Source: Epiperipatus broadwayi | Lineage: Eukaryota; Onychophora; Udeonychophora; Euonychophora; Peripatidae | Assembly (NCBI GenBank): GCA_028023455.1 | Contig: JAQFVV010006200.1 | Coordinates: 5,592,506 to 5,656,505 of the forward strand | Length of the DNA stretch: 64,000 bases | Direction: 5' to 3' | Shown: positions 22,625 through 35,952 of the stretch, piece after piece | How positions within the stretch are numbered: position 1 is the first letter of the stretch | Layout: the number at the start of each line of letters is the position of its first letter | The notes under the pieces: generated by a model | Told to the model about the DNA's origin: nothing | What the model saw: only the letters and a program-made list of their open reading frames with translations | The model's database searches: none | Program-made: the position numbers and the translations under genes

Positions 22625-25385
22625 TTACATCCTAATAAAAAATAAAATATCAGTTTTGTACATGCATAATGTATGTCTGTGTGTATATATATATATCATT
22701 TCTTATTATTAGATGCATAATAATATGAATGGCATTTTGCTAAAATAATTGGTCATCATCAGGTTTTTTGAAGACACATTGATCGTTGTGATGATAGATT
22801 CTATTCATTCCATTGCTGGACGCCTTCCTCTTCTTTCGCCTTCAATTTTTCCAAATACATATACTGTATATACTATATTATTATTTGTATATATTATAAA
22901 TTATGGAATCTGGAATTAACTAATAGTAATAATAATTTTAAATTATTACATCAGTAGATCTATGAATTATTATTTATTTTTTTTTAAATGAAGGAAAATT
23001 TATGAATAGCCAAAAAAGATTTTTTACTATTTTCGCCTGGTTTAAATGTAAATTAAACTAGCTTATAGATATTTAATTTTGTTTTGTTTATTAATAAAAT
23101 AAGAAATGAATATTATGCAGTCGTGGAATGGGGGAAATATACTTGCGTGTGCGATAAATTAAAAAATAAAAAAAGTACTTACATTTGCGTGGCATAGATC
23201 AATTTACCTTTAGAAAATTATTATGCAAACATTCGAAGTTAAGAAAATTTATATTCAAATTAGATAGGAGGCGGAGGAACTTAATTACAATATATTCTTC
23301 TTTATCTGTCGTAGCAATGTCAAAGAAAAGAACTGCTTCTTTCATCAGCGTGTTGAAGGAGTAAAAGAAAAGTAAACAAAAGAGGAATTAATAAGTCAAA
23401 GAGGAGAGAATCTTTTTCTTTGAATTGTAAACGTATCCATTGCGAAAGGAGTTTAAGAGTTAAATGTAAATAAGAAATGAAAATGATCGCTCTCTTTGCT
23501 TAGAAAACATTGGTTTTTGTAAAATATTTTTTTAAAAAAAGAAAAACTAATTTAATAAATGAATTGCTTTACTGTTTATTATTTTGTAAAAGCTGGCTTT
23601 AATCTTATTAAAACAGCGTACGTGAAGCTAAAAAAAAAGAAAGCAAAAATGTAGTATATTAATGTTTTGATGTGGGTGTTATATAGCTACGTATATAAGA
23701 AATTGTTAAAATCCATTTAGAAGTAGATAAGATTGGAAATATACATTGTTTTTGCGTGGTTTAGCTCAGAGAGAGAGAGAGAGAGAAGGTGATGGGAAAG
23801 CTAAAGGTTTCTATATCGAAGTTCCATCTAATTCATCTGGTCCTCGAATGTCTGATTATAATCATCCGCTTATTTTTTATAAGTGAATGAACAATAACTT
23901 TTCCGCAGCTCAATCTGAAAATAGTTTATTTATATAGGCGAAACTAAAACCAGAATCATTTTATATTGAATTAGAAAATTAATAAATTTAAAATAAAATA
24001 AAAATACCTGAAAGTTAAAATTTAAATAATAAGCTTTTTAGACTTAGTTTATAGGGGAAACAACCTTAAATGTATTGTCTGTTGCAGTGTAAAGGTTTTT
24101 TTTGGCATTTCTCAGAAGAAGAAAAAACAGTAGCAGAGAAGATATTATTTCACACCTAGTTAAGAAATTGAGATGATACTTTTATGTTTTCCCTTCCTTA
24201 TTTTGTAATCAAAAATGACTCGATTAACTATTTGATGGCCGATAACTGAATGTCTAATTAAATAACTGACTAATTAAAAAAAAGTTTTAATTTTGCTGAA
24301 ATTCTTGGCTACCTGAAAAATATTTAAATTTAACATGGATTTAATCCCTACTATGGGTGCAGATATCTCAAAATCAACTCAATAAATATATACAGTATGT
24401 GAAACTAATAATATTTCACCGAAACTTTAAAAGTAAATGAAAAAATAATGCAAGTAACTTCATCACTTATTATGACTTCCTAATCTGTTTGGTCTACAGA
24501 CATAGGATAGTGTCCATATTGATTATTGATCTTCTGCTGACCATGTTGTATTTTTCAGATAAAGTATGCAATCCAAATATCAATTCATTTGGTATAGGTA
24601 ATCTTCGGTTGGGAAAAATAAGATATTCACTTGAATGTCAGTGAGAACAATTGTAGATCGTATTTAGCTAACTTGAAAATTCTTCAGTAATATAATTTTT
24701 TTTCACTTCTATTTCAGCTTTAATAAACTCCATGCTAATAGAATAGTAAAATAATGATTCAGTGACTAGACTATATGATTAATTTTTATATTCAATAGGA
24801 ATGCTTTATAGAGCATCAGGCAAATGTTTTTGTGATGCAAACGGAACACATTGTATGCATATAAAAAATTGTCTGAAACTTTACAACACAAAAATCCATT
24901 TTTGCAAAGAAGTCATTCATAACCATTCCGTTATATTCAGCATATTTCATTTTTATTTTAATGAATTTTAATAACTAGTATGCTCTAAAGCATCGAGATT
25001 CTGAAATGGGAGACTCAGAACAGAAGCCTTGTTTGCCAGTCTAAAAAGAATTTGCTATTAAATAATACAGAATATTAAATAAAGCCAGTTAAAACAAAAA
25101 GTTTTTCGTGACATAGTAGATAAAATATCCATCCGGCCTATCTATAACATGAAGTTTGAATTTAAATTAGATAAAAACTTGCCATTTTTTTCCAGGTTGC
25201 AAGCAAGCTTAATTTTTTTTTTTCATGGCAGACAGCCTTAGCCAACTCAGATAGTCATCTAATTATTCATCAGTAAATGAATGTTTAGTGTTTTAGCCAC
25301 TGTTTCTTTTGGAAGGTCTTCAGCTCTGCAGTATATTATACTATTTATATTTTTATTTAAATACAAGTATATTATATATACTTTT
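22625..25385. other. AT-rich region, no gene recognised
   Basis: No gene recognised. A short GA repeat lies at 23768-23786. A somewhat less AT-rich patch at 23200-23480 has no recognisable coding motif: one short frame starting at 23318 reads 15 codons and stops. Confidence 0.5.
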
Positions 25386-25389
25386 AAAC

Positions 25390-25890
25390 TAGATGTAATT
25401 ATAGGAGATTTGAACCCAGACTTTCAAGCTCCCTTTAGTCATCCACTTTATCTTAGATAATCAATACATATTACCACATACTTGCAAAAAAAAAAAAGAT
25501 CTTCAATATACATATTTCATATTGTACCAACACTCATTAGTTGGTCCGGATCATCATCTTCCTCACACATATATAATCGGTGTTCGATTTATATTAAGAT
25601 AGAAAATCTTCAAACTTTACTGGACATACTTCATCACCAGATTTTCAATTAAATGAAAAGCTGGAGAGTGGAGAATATTGAAGCCTGTCCATTAAAGTTT
25701 GAATATTTTCTATCTTAATATAAACCAAGCTCTAATTATATATGTGTATGGGAGATGATAATTTGGACCAACTGATGAGTTCTGGTTTAACATTAAATAT
25801 GTATATTGGAGATCATTTATCTTTTTCGCCATGTATGTGGGGTTGTATAAGATGGAGTGAAGCTTGAAAGTTTGCATTCAAATCCCCTCT
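25390..25890. repeat. decayed family 1 palindrome with hammerhead remnants at both ends
   Basis: Inverted arms (25500-25625 and 25680-25815) are complementary through tttatattaagatagaaaat and neighbouring words. Each arm carries a family 1 ribozyme relic. The left one, on the minus strand, reads CTAATGA, with the G changed. The right one, on the plus strand at 25757-25815, keeps CTGATGA but has TAAA instead of GAAA. Both should be inactive. B-box-like words (GGTTCAAATCTCC on the minus strand near 25415, GCATTCAAATCCCC on the plus strand near 25876) lie just outside the arms. Confidence 0.65.
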
Positions 25891-26925
25891 AATTATATTT
25901 GTTTGGTTGTTTTTTTTTTGTTATTGTTGTTTTTTCTAGATTTAAATGTTTGGTTTTTTTTGTGTGTTTCGAAAATGTTTATGTATTTGAACTAAAAAAA
26001 TTCAATTTAAATAAAACTTCACTAAAATCTGATTTTTTTTTCTAAATCAAAAGAATTAACTACTAAGAAATGCAATTATTTATTTATCACTTATTAGAAT
26101 TGAAAATTAATTATAGACTTCTACCCTATTCAAGCTTCAATTTATCTAATTAAGGAGTTCCGACCCGTATCTTCTATTAAAGTATTAAATACATTGTGTA
26201 AGCATTGATTTACTCAATAATCACTGGATGACAAAACCAATTAATCATTTACAATAAAAAAGATGCCCATGGTTTTGTTTATGTGTGTATTTATTTTAGA
26301 TAGTGCTAAGTGTAACTCTTTGTGTTTAAGGGATCAAACACTCCTATAGATAACTTATATTTTACCTAGTTAAACTACAGTATATAGTTACTAAGCTAAT
26401 TAGAAAATTGCTTAATTGATCTAGTAATAATGTGCAAGGCTAAAACCTTCGACAGAAGCACCTTAAAATGCTTATATGACAGCCAATCAGATGTAATAAT
26501 GATTGCATGTAGAACTCTTAATTCTAAAACACAAGCCAGAACTATAAGAAAAAGATGGGATCCACCTTCTTCTATACTTAAATTTATATATAAATAAGTC
26601 AGCAAACTGCCTTGGGTTCAAAATCTTATGGTATTGAAACTAAACTTGAATAGCATAATGTGAACAAATTTGCCACTAAGCATATTCTATAGAGCAGTTT
26701 TATTCAAAAAGTAGTTTTGAAAATATATTGATATTGTCATATAGCACTAACTAATTATATAATGGTTGTGAGTATAAGGAAGACTTAACATAATGCATTT
26801 CATATTAAAAACTTAATCTCATCTGACCTTTTCCTTTTATTGAAACAGAAATATGGGTGTATATATATCTTTCAAATCTATTAACAAATAAATAAAAAGA
26901 AGTTTTGGCTATTATATTTTGTCAC
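25891..26925. other. AT-rich region, no gene recognised
   Basis: Nothing recognised beyond homopolymer runs. Confidence 0.5.
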
Positions 26926-26929
26926 ACTT

Positions 26930-28300
26930 TCTCATTTTCTGACTTATCATCTTCATACCATTTTCATAGTTCTACAGCATTCAAATTTTTAATCCTGGTT
27001 TTTATTCTCTTCTAGTTACATTTAGTTAGTAAACTTCAATGACTTATGCAGTGTGTATTTATATTTTTCTCTTCTAATCTTACATGTTCTCAGTATCTCT
27101 CTTTTTGTTATCTAAAGATAACAGCCTGTAAATTACATCATAAATATTCCTATTTATTCATATAATCTTTATTTACCTATGCTTTTGCTTTAACCGTAAA
27201 AGTTATTTATTATACAAGCATAACTTTTGGCCCATATTTTTTTCTTCACATCTCTGACCATCTTCTATTAATCTTCTTATTCTTTTATTCTAATCTTCAC
27301 TATTATATATAGTCAGTAATTTTCACTATTCTCCTTATAATCACAACCAGTTTCTATTTGTATTTGTCTTCAGTGTAACATCATTTCTTTTCCATCCACA
27401 TAATTGTTTGATTTTTGCACATCATCAAATTGGAACAATTTAATTTTATAATAGATAAATTGTAATTTTTCAAAAATATTTATTTTATTTAGATACATCT
27501 CTCATATACAAATTGTCCAAGCCATTCTACTTTGAATTATTTCATTAGCTGTTTGTATATTTGCATATAGGACATATCTATTCATTCATTTTTGAAATCT
27601 ATTTAATGCATCTTATATTTTCCCTCTCCATATACTACATTGTTTTTTATATGGCATTAAAAGTAATATTTAACTCTAGATAGAACCTTCTATTGTAAGC
27701 ATATAATCTGTAGACATCAGATGGTATTCAAATTTGCAGATTAATTTTTGACTACACATCCAAGACCCAGCACCACCTTTACTTCATTTATACTACAAAG
27801 CAAGTCAATTTAGTTGTGTAGTTATATATGTTTAACTTTAACAGCAAATATATATTTTAGTTATTTTAGTATGTGCTAATTGTGAGTACTTTGGGGCTTT
27901 TAAAGAAAGGATGATTTGGTTGGTATTACTATCAATTCCTCATATCCACAATAAATCGCTCCAGAATAGAGTGGTAGATTGAATTGCTGTTTTTAATATA
28001 GATGTAAAGTTTTAGCAAAGAGAATCTTGTGATATTTCCTTGACATATGATTTCTTTCTGCAGAATTTACATGTAAAAATAATCCTAAATCATTATTTCT
28101 TAAGACTTTAAATACTCTTTTGTTATCTAAATTCACGGCAAGATACATGTCTTCATCATCATTCTTTATAATTATCTTAGTCCACAATCTTTTTTTATCA
28201 TTAATTATTATATTTTTTTATTTTTTCTGAATAAACTTTTATTTACCTATTTATTTTTTCATACACATTCAACTTCAGTTCCATATTTTTTCAATTCTTT
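26930..28300 (-). pseudogene. strongly decayed copy of the second LINE family (tentative)
   Basis: The plus-strand text at 27490-27620 (atctctcatatacaaattgtccaagc, then gcatataggacatatct) parallels 13900-13990 and 14990-15070 of the clear LINE copies word for word with many substitutions. The neighbouring T/C-rich text has the same composition. No readable protein remains, and the extents are approximate. Confidence 0.4.
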
Positions 28301-28743
28301 AAGCATAAAGCTCCAAATCATTTACATTTTCTTTTGCATTATATCTCATCTCCAGCTTAATGCCATCTAATGCCCATTGATTATTCAGTAATTATTTGCA
28401 TTTATGGATAAAAACTTATAATTACTGAAGTAAATTGAGAATTTTGACTATACTTTAGTCCACAGTAGCACTGTTATTAGTTTTCCACATTATATATTAA
28501 TTAAATCTAATGCTGGTAGATATATGACATTTCCTTCAGCAGTAATAAAGCATTCTGTAATCAACGTATCTGTACTCACTAAAATAGCAATTATTTTGAA
28601 TCATAACCCTTCAGCTAAAAATGGTTATTTACTTAGATTTAATTTAATCAAGCTTTCTAATATGATCAAGTAAGTGTTAAAATTAATTATTTGTTTAATA
28701 AATACAATTTATTTTTTAATTGTGAGATAGAAGGGGGGGGTGT

Positions 28744-28849
28744 TTTTCATATGTCATAGCATCGCCGGGACGCGAACACACACCCGTCTGCAACCAACTA
28801 CTTGCTTGCAAGGCGGGTGCGATGACCTCTCAGCTACTAACGCTTGACA
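28744..28849 (-). mobile_element. minimal tRNA-derived SINE, second copy
   Basis: Nearly the same 106-bp element as at 6059-6164, sharing the same A and B box region and both ends. Differences are few (for example GCCGGG where the other has GGCCGGG), so the two copies are relatively young. A clear target-site duplication was not found. Confidence 0.8.
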
Positions 28850-29260
28850 AGTGATTTCTTTTTTGTACTTGTAATCTGATGCAAGAAACCTTTTTATTTG
28901 CAATCACATGCGAAAGGCTGTTAGCCACAATTAATGTGTGAGCGTGTGTACATACACCCACCAAAGACGATTTCCAACATAAATTGTTGTTAGATTTCTA
29001 GATATTATAATTTATGATGAAGCATCTTATATCAGATATCGATTTTCATAAATATTTGGATTTAGATGAACATGCATAAGTATGTGAATAAAGGGGCTTA
29101 TTTTATTGTATACTAAATTATGATATGATCGCCTTTATTGTAATTGCTAAGTAATAATTATAAAATATACTACGAAATAAGTAACAAAACAGAACTATTT
29201 TATCTTTACCATTTTTAATTTGCTCCATCTTAATCAGGAAATAAACGAGTACACATAATG

Positions 29261-29697
29261 CAGGGGTCCCCAACCTTTTTGCACTTAAGAGCACATTCTA
29301 CAATACCGCCAGGTGGCGGGCACAATTTATTTTTTCAATATAAATTTATAATAGGATATTGTTAATAATACACATAATGTACAAAAAAATATTTATTTCA
29401 AAAATAAAATTTTAACATATAATTAACGTTTATATTTTTATGTAAATTACTAAATTATATATAATATTACAAATCAATGCGATCTTTGGCACTGCACTTC
29501 ATTGGCAGTTGCTTCATAATTAGGGGAGTATGGTGATATTCCTGCTCGTAAGCAATCATCAAAATGTTCGTCACTCAGTTGAAATCTGTATTATTTGTAT
29601 CAGATAAATACTTTTTTATCGTGTTTCGATGGCAACGGGCACATGTAAAATGGTCTGCGGGCGCCATGGTACCCGCGGGGATAGGTTGGGGACCCTG
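29261..29697. mobile_element. hAT-type MITE, 437 bp, with 8-bp TSD
   Basis: The ends are CAGGGGTCCCCAACC and, inverted, GGTTGGGGACCCTG, a terminal inverted repeat of the hAT type. A perfect 8-bp duplication, acataatg, flanks it at 29253-29260 and 29698-29705, as hAT transposase produces. The interior has no transposase coding capacity, so it is non-autonomous. It is much more GC-rich at its ends than its surroundings. Confidence 0.9.
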
Positions 29698-29705
29698 ACA
29701 TAATG

Positions 29706-31190
29706 GATACAATGCATCTTTCTCTTATTTGTATTTAATATTAGATGATGAAAATAGTCCAACATATAAATGCAATTTAAGTGCCTTCAAGTCTTCAGGC
29801 AAACATCTTTCTCTTATTTTTCTTAGTTTGAAATTTTGAGTTATAAGAGATATTCATTTCAGCAAAAAAAAATATCTATCTATTTTAGCATGATTATCAT
29901 TTTTTTTCTGTTTAAAAAAAATGGAAATAAACTTTACTTAAATATTTAAAATTAAAAAAAATATTTGATTATTTTAATATTGTTTGGTGTTATTGAGATA
30001 GTAGGTAAAAAATTACTGCAAGAATGTAACTGTAGGGGAAAAGAATTAATACATATTAAGTGTAATAATGTTCCAGGCTAAATGGGTTATAAGTTTGAGA
30101 TTGTTGATTGTTATCTATATTTGAATTATCCTAAGTGTTGACTGGTTTCTAATGGCTAATACATATTAATAATTATTTTTATTAATTAATATTTACATTC
30201 AATAATATTTTTAAGGTTTACAGAAATCTATGGTGCTTAAAAACAGGGAAACCTTCACATAATTGGTCAAAATAAGAGTCATAGATCAATTCATAGATCA
30301 CATGACACTATCTCTTGAGCTTGTAAATTATAAACAGTGAGGATTGCCAATTCCTCTACAAGCTTTATGATAAATGCTTAGCCAGAGCCCGCACTTAAAA
30401 TATCCCTGGACAAGCATTTATCATAAAGCTTGTAGAGGAATTGGCAATCCTCACCGTTCTTCACATAATTGCTTTATACTTGTATGTTGGCACACAGTGT
30501 ACATATTTTATACATAACTCATTATGCAGTGTATATTAAAGAATTACATAGCGTTAATAGTGAAAATAAGATATTAGAAGTTGTGCATAATATTTCATTA
30601 TGAGTTGGTAGAGAACACTTAAATTAATTTAAACAGAAAGGCAAAAAAAAAAAAAAGTTTCAGAAAATAGTGCAATCACATTTTTCTTCAAATGATTTAA
30701 GTAGAGATATATTTGATATATATTAAACTTTCTATCTTTAATTAATCAGTGATAGATATGTGAAATGATATAAGAAAGAATTTTTCAAGAATCCTCTGTA
30801 TACACTTATATATGTGTGAGCATATATATATATAAACAATTTTAATTAGCCCATTTTAGACAAAGTTAATGCACTATTCGCCCGGCTAGACAACTGCTAA
30901 TTGTTGGACTGTGTGTGTGTTTTGTTCATTCTTTATGTAAAACTATTTAATTAGCCATTTACCAATTAATAATTAGATAGGTAGAACTTTGGCTATGATC
31001 TGGTTACCTGGGAAAAAGTATCTGACTTTAATCACGATTTGAAACCTTAGTAATGAGCATATAAGGTGGGTTAACTCTAAAGCTTTTTATTGACTCATCC
31101 ACACATCTATGTATTCTAATTCTTCTTCTATCTATTTCTGGAAATCTTTTTGTTTGTGCCACTATTTTAATCAGTAATTTTCTTATCACT
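29706..31190. other. AT-rich region with one perfect hairpin
   Basis: No gene was found. It contains the 43-bp-stem hairpin at 30337-30454. Confidence 0.5.
30337..30454. repeat. perfect inverted repeat, 43-bp arms, 32-bp loop
   Basis: Left arm 30337-30379 and right arm 30412-30454 are exact reverse complements, starting gtgaggattgccaattcc on the left. The outer flanks continue with one mismatch for about four more bases and then diverge. In AT-rich neutral DNA a perfect 43-bp stem should decay quickly, so it is either recent or maintained. Confidence 0.95.
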
Positions 31191-31194
31191 TTTC

Positions 31195-31415
31195 ACTCAC
31201 TCTAATATTTACTAAGGCTATAACCTCAAGAATGTGCACATAAAAATGCGATAGTAGGGATCTCTACAGGTCTTAAATACAAGCTTACGTTTTGGAAGAA
31301 AAGAGGGGAACCCTTCTTTACTTCAACCTACTTTCTATATAAATAGATGAAGCTGAAGCGTTTAGATCTGAGAGCGTGAAGCTATTCAGTACTTCACTGA
31401 TTAAATTATTTCAAA
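31195..31415 (+). repeat. fragment of the 56.4-kb foldback family
   Basis: Words such as aaggctataacctcaagaatg, tagggatctctaca, ttcaacctactttctatata and gagagcgtgaagctatt match, with changes, the family at 56359-57070. Only one orientation is present here. Confidence 0.6.
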
Positions 31416-31429
31416 TCTTTTTTTTTAAA

Positions 31430-31740
31430 TCTTAACTTATTATTATCTGATTCCATTATTTTCAAAATAGTACATTGTAACAAAAAATGCTTGCATTTTC
31501 TATTTCAGACTGATATATATCACAAATAAATTAGAATCTTCTCTCACTTGTTTATTATTATTATTATTTATTTCTAAACTTTCTATTCTTGCTTTAAGCA
31601 ATAGCTTATTTACATCAGTACTCAATTTGCTAGATCATTTCAACACACACATACACAAGACACCATTTATTTTTAAACTTCTTGCCCTACTAGTTTGTTG
31701 CAATAATAAAGTAGTACTCTCAAGAACTATAGATCAATAG
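31430..31740 (-). pseudogene. small decayed fragment of the second LINE family (tentative)
   Basis: The plus-strand words tctattcttgctttaagcaa and gcttatttacatcag correspond loosely to the 13500-13540 segment of the clear copies. This is a low-confidence call from word order alone. Confidence 0.3.
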
Positions 31741-32164
31741 ATCTCAGCTCTTGGTATTGAAAACTGTTACAGAAGGAAGTCTTATGATCTCTCCTAAGAT
31801 GCACTATTGAAAAACTTCCTGGACAACATGTTTTCACTTATTAAATTATTCTAACGTTTTGGCGCACACTTATGTATTTTAGATGTATATATTTCTATTT
31901 TATTTCTTAGAAATTCTTTTTATTTTTTCTTCTTCAAATATAATTGACTTGTTATTTTTTCACTATAAATAAAATCATAATTGCTTTTTTTTATTGTTTT
32001 ATATATATATATATATTCCATATATCCCCCAATCTCATTGTTTGGTCTAAATTATGACCTTGTCTTTTGTCTGCCCATTTCAATGCCTACCTTAATTGAT
32101 CCATTTTTTATATTTTTAAAAAATAATCACATGGTTATTTTGTTGAGCAAGTCATGTGAAATTT

Positions 32165-32262
32165 AACATCAACTAACAGACTGAGTTAGGAATCGATCCA
32201 GGAAATTTTAATTCTTGAGTTTACAAATCTATCACTGTGTTTCAGGGCATCTCTTCCAACTA
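32165..32262 (-). mobile_element. tRNA-derived SINE remnant
   Basis: On the minus strand there is a good B box (GGATCGATTCC) and, about 50 bases upstream, a weak A box (CAGTGATAGATTTG). The body is not assigned. Confidence 0.4.
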
Positions 32263-32938
32263 ATCCAATTTGACTGAGTCACTTGGAACATACCACAATG
32301 AGCAGTATAATGATTGATTATGTATTTATTTTGTTTATAATTTAAAGAAAATAGTTAAAATACAGCACAGATTTTATCAAAGAATATTCCTTAAGAATAT
32401 TATCAGAAGTTTTCTCAACATTTATAATTCCATCATTTAAATGATAATAATCAGAAGATATGGAAAAATTATTAAGCTGTGCAAAAGCAAATGTTAGACA
32501 GGCATCTTTACTAAAAATATATATAAGAATAACATTTATTACATACCACCATGTCTTCTGGTATTACAGAGTATAATTATTAATGTTTAAGATTATAAAT
32601 GGATTATAATAATATCATTAACAACAAGAGAAAATATTTAAATACACCAAAAATATTATAATGGCAAAGTTGACAAAAGTATTATTTTCATTTTATAAGC
32701 TAATGTTAATTATTAATAGTTTTAAAAACTTTTAACTCCCAATTTAAGCAGATGGTGAACATATTAATACAAATGCTAGATAGGCAACTCACCACACTTC
32801 CTACTATTACAGAGAACAATTTTATATATATATATGTATGCTAAATAAAACATTTTTATGGATGTAAATAATGGTTATTACAGGATTATATCCATGTAAA
32901 CAATCAGAGAAAACATTATCTTTGATATTGATAGAGAA

Positions 32939-34345
32939 CAATCAATTACTAATTGACAGTCCTAAGGCTAAACAAGTTTTCTCTAGTAACCTATTATAGC
33001 TCTTTTATCCTGTGCTAAATTGGAAAAAAAATATTTTTTTAAACTTCTAACCCAAATTGTTATAAAGATTTAAACACAGACATATATTTTTATAAATATA
33101 AGGATTCAAAAGCTCATATCTTGATTTGTCATCCTGTAATTAATAAATCATTTTACAATATGTCAAAAGAATATGCGAGCTTCTGAATGTTTGGGTTTAA
33201 ATTCTTATATTCATTTGGGTTAAAGATGAAAGAGGATCTCCTTTTTCTTCTATTTAATCTTTATTGTGGCAAATTTGATTAGAAATCATAGTTTTACATT
33301 TTGTGCTATATCTTGGCCATTTTTTGATAACATTTTCTTCATTTTGTTGTAAAAAGTGAGCTTGATATATACTTCTATTTTATTTTTTGAAAAAATCTGC
33401 AGATGGCAATATTTTAGCAAAAAATTGAATTTCGGTTGTTGGATATCATATTACAAAGAGCCAAACTGTCCCTTCTCTATTACCCTATATGGTGCTTGAA
33501 AAAGTCAACTATCAATCCCCACCATTGTTCAATAGGAGTTTCTACCTATCAATATCAGAAATTGCACACAAAATGTTTTACTTTTTTGTAATATATTTTG
33601 ATCATGAAAAAATATATTTTCCATAATTATTTACATTTATAATTAATTTTTTTACAATATATTGACTAATATGGCTTAAGTATAGATTTTTATTCAAAAA
33701 TATTTAATTTTTAGAGGAAGAATAATCAAGTGAAATGAGTAATGTTATTTGATTGCTAAATGATTTATAAATCAATGACATTTCATAAAGGCAAGTAGCA
33801 AATATCTATTTTTCATAATTATTTGCATATTTATAATTATTTTTCACAATATTTTGCCTAATAATGTGGTTAGAATTATATTTTTATTAATAAATATTTA
33901 ATTTTAGAATAAGAAAAGACAACAGAAACAAATAATCATTGATTCTATTTCTAAGTGAAAAGAACTCAATGACGACTATATGTTGTAATTGGTTGAAAAA
34001 TAATTATTTTGTTTCACTGCAGGCAATTTGTAAAAATTGTTCTTCTATTTTTTATATGGTTAGAATTTATTTTTCATTATAATCGAGCAATTTAAATGTA
34101 AAATAATTCAAATTTAAGAAGTTAAAATAAAACAAATTTTACATTAATATTTTTATAAATAAAACTAACTGATAAATAAAAACAATTCAGCTTTACTCAA
34201 TCTGACAAATAAGATCAATCAAATTAACTCAATCTGACCAGTAACAAAATTAGTATCTGTAGAGTTTAAACTGAGGACATAAGAACTATAATAGGTTACT
34301 AGAGAAAACTTAATTAGCCTTGTGACTTTCAATTAATAATTGATA
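32939..34345. mobile_element. possible non-autonomous DNA transposon with about 85-bp terminal inverted repeats
   Basis: The left end (32939-33020) and right end (34262-34345) are inverted copies sharing ttttctctagtaacctattatag, interrupted by only a few changes, and neighbouring words. The 1.4-kb interior is very AT-rich, lacks open frames and holds a diverged direct repeat (33610-33710 versus 33805-33905). I did not find a convincing target-site duplication, so two unrelated insertions of one repeat are also possible. Confidence 0.5.
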
Positions 34346-35190
34346 GTTTTCTAACACCAAAGGTACATTCTGATGGTTTGCATTAATATAAACTCTAAAA
34401 TTCCATTGTTTACATATGTATAAATTACTTTATGATATAGTGATTATAACATTTGCTTATCACTTTCACAAATTGTTGCTTGAATCAGTGTAAAAATCTG
34501 TAATTTTTTCATGAATTGAGAAATTTCCACACAAACTTAGAGTTTTCATCATATTGATGGCACAACTAAAGTTTCCTATTGGTTGATTAACAAATATGTA
34601 GCTATTCTTAGCAAGACTGCAAAGCAACGGAAGAAAGAAAACAACAACAAAAATGCCTCCCCTTGATAGATAGTTAACTTTGAGAATAATATAATCTTCA
34701 TAGTTTTTTGTGGATTTTCCCTGCAGCAAATTAATGTAATTCATGTTTTAATCAGCTTATAGAGGTATGATTAAATATTTTTTGGAAAGTGGTTTTATAA
34801 GTAACAAGATTTTCTCAACTGGAAACAAGATATCCAAAATGTTCTTATAAAAAGATAAAAAAGTACAATGAGACAAAATGGTAATGAAAAGTAAAAGTTG
34901 ATTAGATGATAGATGACTAAATTATACATCATTATATAATTTCAGTAATTGTCATATCTAATCTACCACCCTTCAGTGTCAAAGCTGTCAAACACGATAA
35001 ATTAAAATAAAATCTTTCATTCATTTTCTAGGTTTTTAATGTATATTTAAACAGACTATAATATCAGTGAATATGAAATTTAAGTCAGCAGAGATGTTTA
35101 AGTAGCATGATTCAAATCACCTCACACTCTAAATTATTATATGATCACCATGTTATATGTTTACACCAGCTGTTAATAATAGTAGCAAAC
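34346..35190. other. AT-rich region, no gene recognised
   Basis: Nothing was supported. The 92-codon frame on the minus strand at 34466-34744 has no domain and no homologue I recognise. Confidence 0.5.
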
Positions 35191-35194
35191 TTTC

Positions 35195-35532
35195 TGTACA
35201 AAAGTGCCACCAAGTGCAAGCCTTAGTAATCAATAGATGCAAGAAGGTTTATACATAAAATCCCTATCTAGTGCCTACTCATCTAATATTACCAGACTAG
35301 TTTCTAGCTTGTGACTTTAAGTGACTGCTGGAGGATTGCATTGTATTCTAAGATCTAGGTGCAGTACTCTCAAATCAAATGCTGCTCACTGATGAAAGCC
35401 ACAAGGTAAGAATTAGTCTGGAGATATTGGATGAGTAGGCACTAAATAGGGATTTTATGCACAAACCTTCTTGCATCCATTTGAGTACTGAGGCTTGCAC
35501 TTGGTGGCGCTACTGTATGGTGAGTTTGCTAC
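35195..35532. mobile_element. family 2 foldback copy (about 0.34 kb)
   Basis: A minus-oriented half (35195-35310) is truncated inside the ribozyme and followed by a plus-oriented half (35325-35530). The ends are inverted copies of the family terminus (a form of ggcaaaactctccatacag). The ribozyme in the plus half keeps CTGATGA, but GAAA has become AGAA and stem II is weak, so it is decayed. Confidence 0.7.
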
Positions 35533-35952
35533 TGTGATCCTAAATTATGAGGGCAGAATTTATTACTATTCATTTTAATAGACTTGTAAACAAACATTAG
35601 ACTATCATATATATAATCTAAACTGCACTAAATAATATGAAATATAGTTAGAGACAACCTTCTAACTTCAATGGATTGGGTCATCAAACACCATAAATAT
35701 GTGTGTGTGAAAAATACTATGCAATAAATGAAAAGCCTGATAGGGAATGAATTAACTAAAGACTAAAGAAAAAAGAAAAATTATTAAAACCCTCTCCAAT
35801 AGCAGTTGAGTAGCCTAGTAAATAATATCTTCACTTCCATTATTGTAAAAAATATACAGCAATAAGATCATTTTAGTTTATTATATATACATTACAATAA
35901 CAAATTAAACAAGCACTTTCTTCTTTAAAATATATATGTTCTCCAACATTAA

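Noticed and set aside
22752-22790. CTGATGATGACC on the minus strand as a possible hammerhead core
   Set aside because: No GAAA, stem II or stem III follows.
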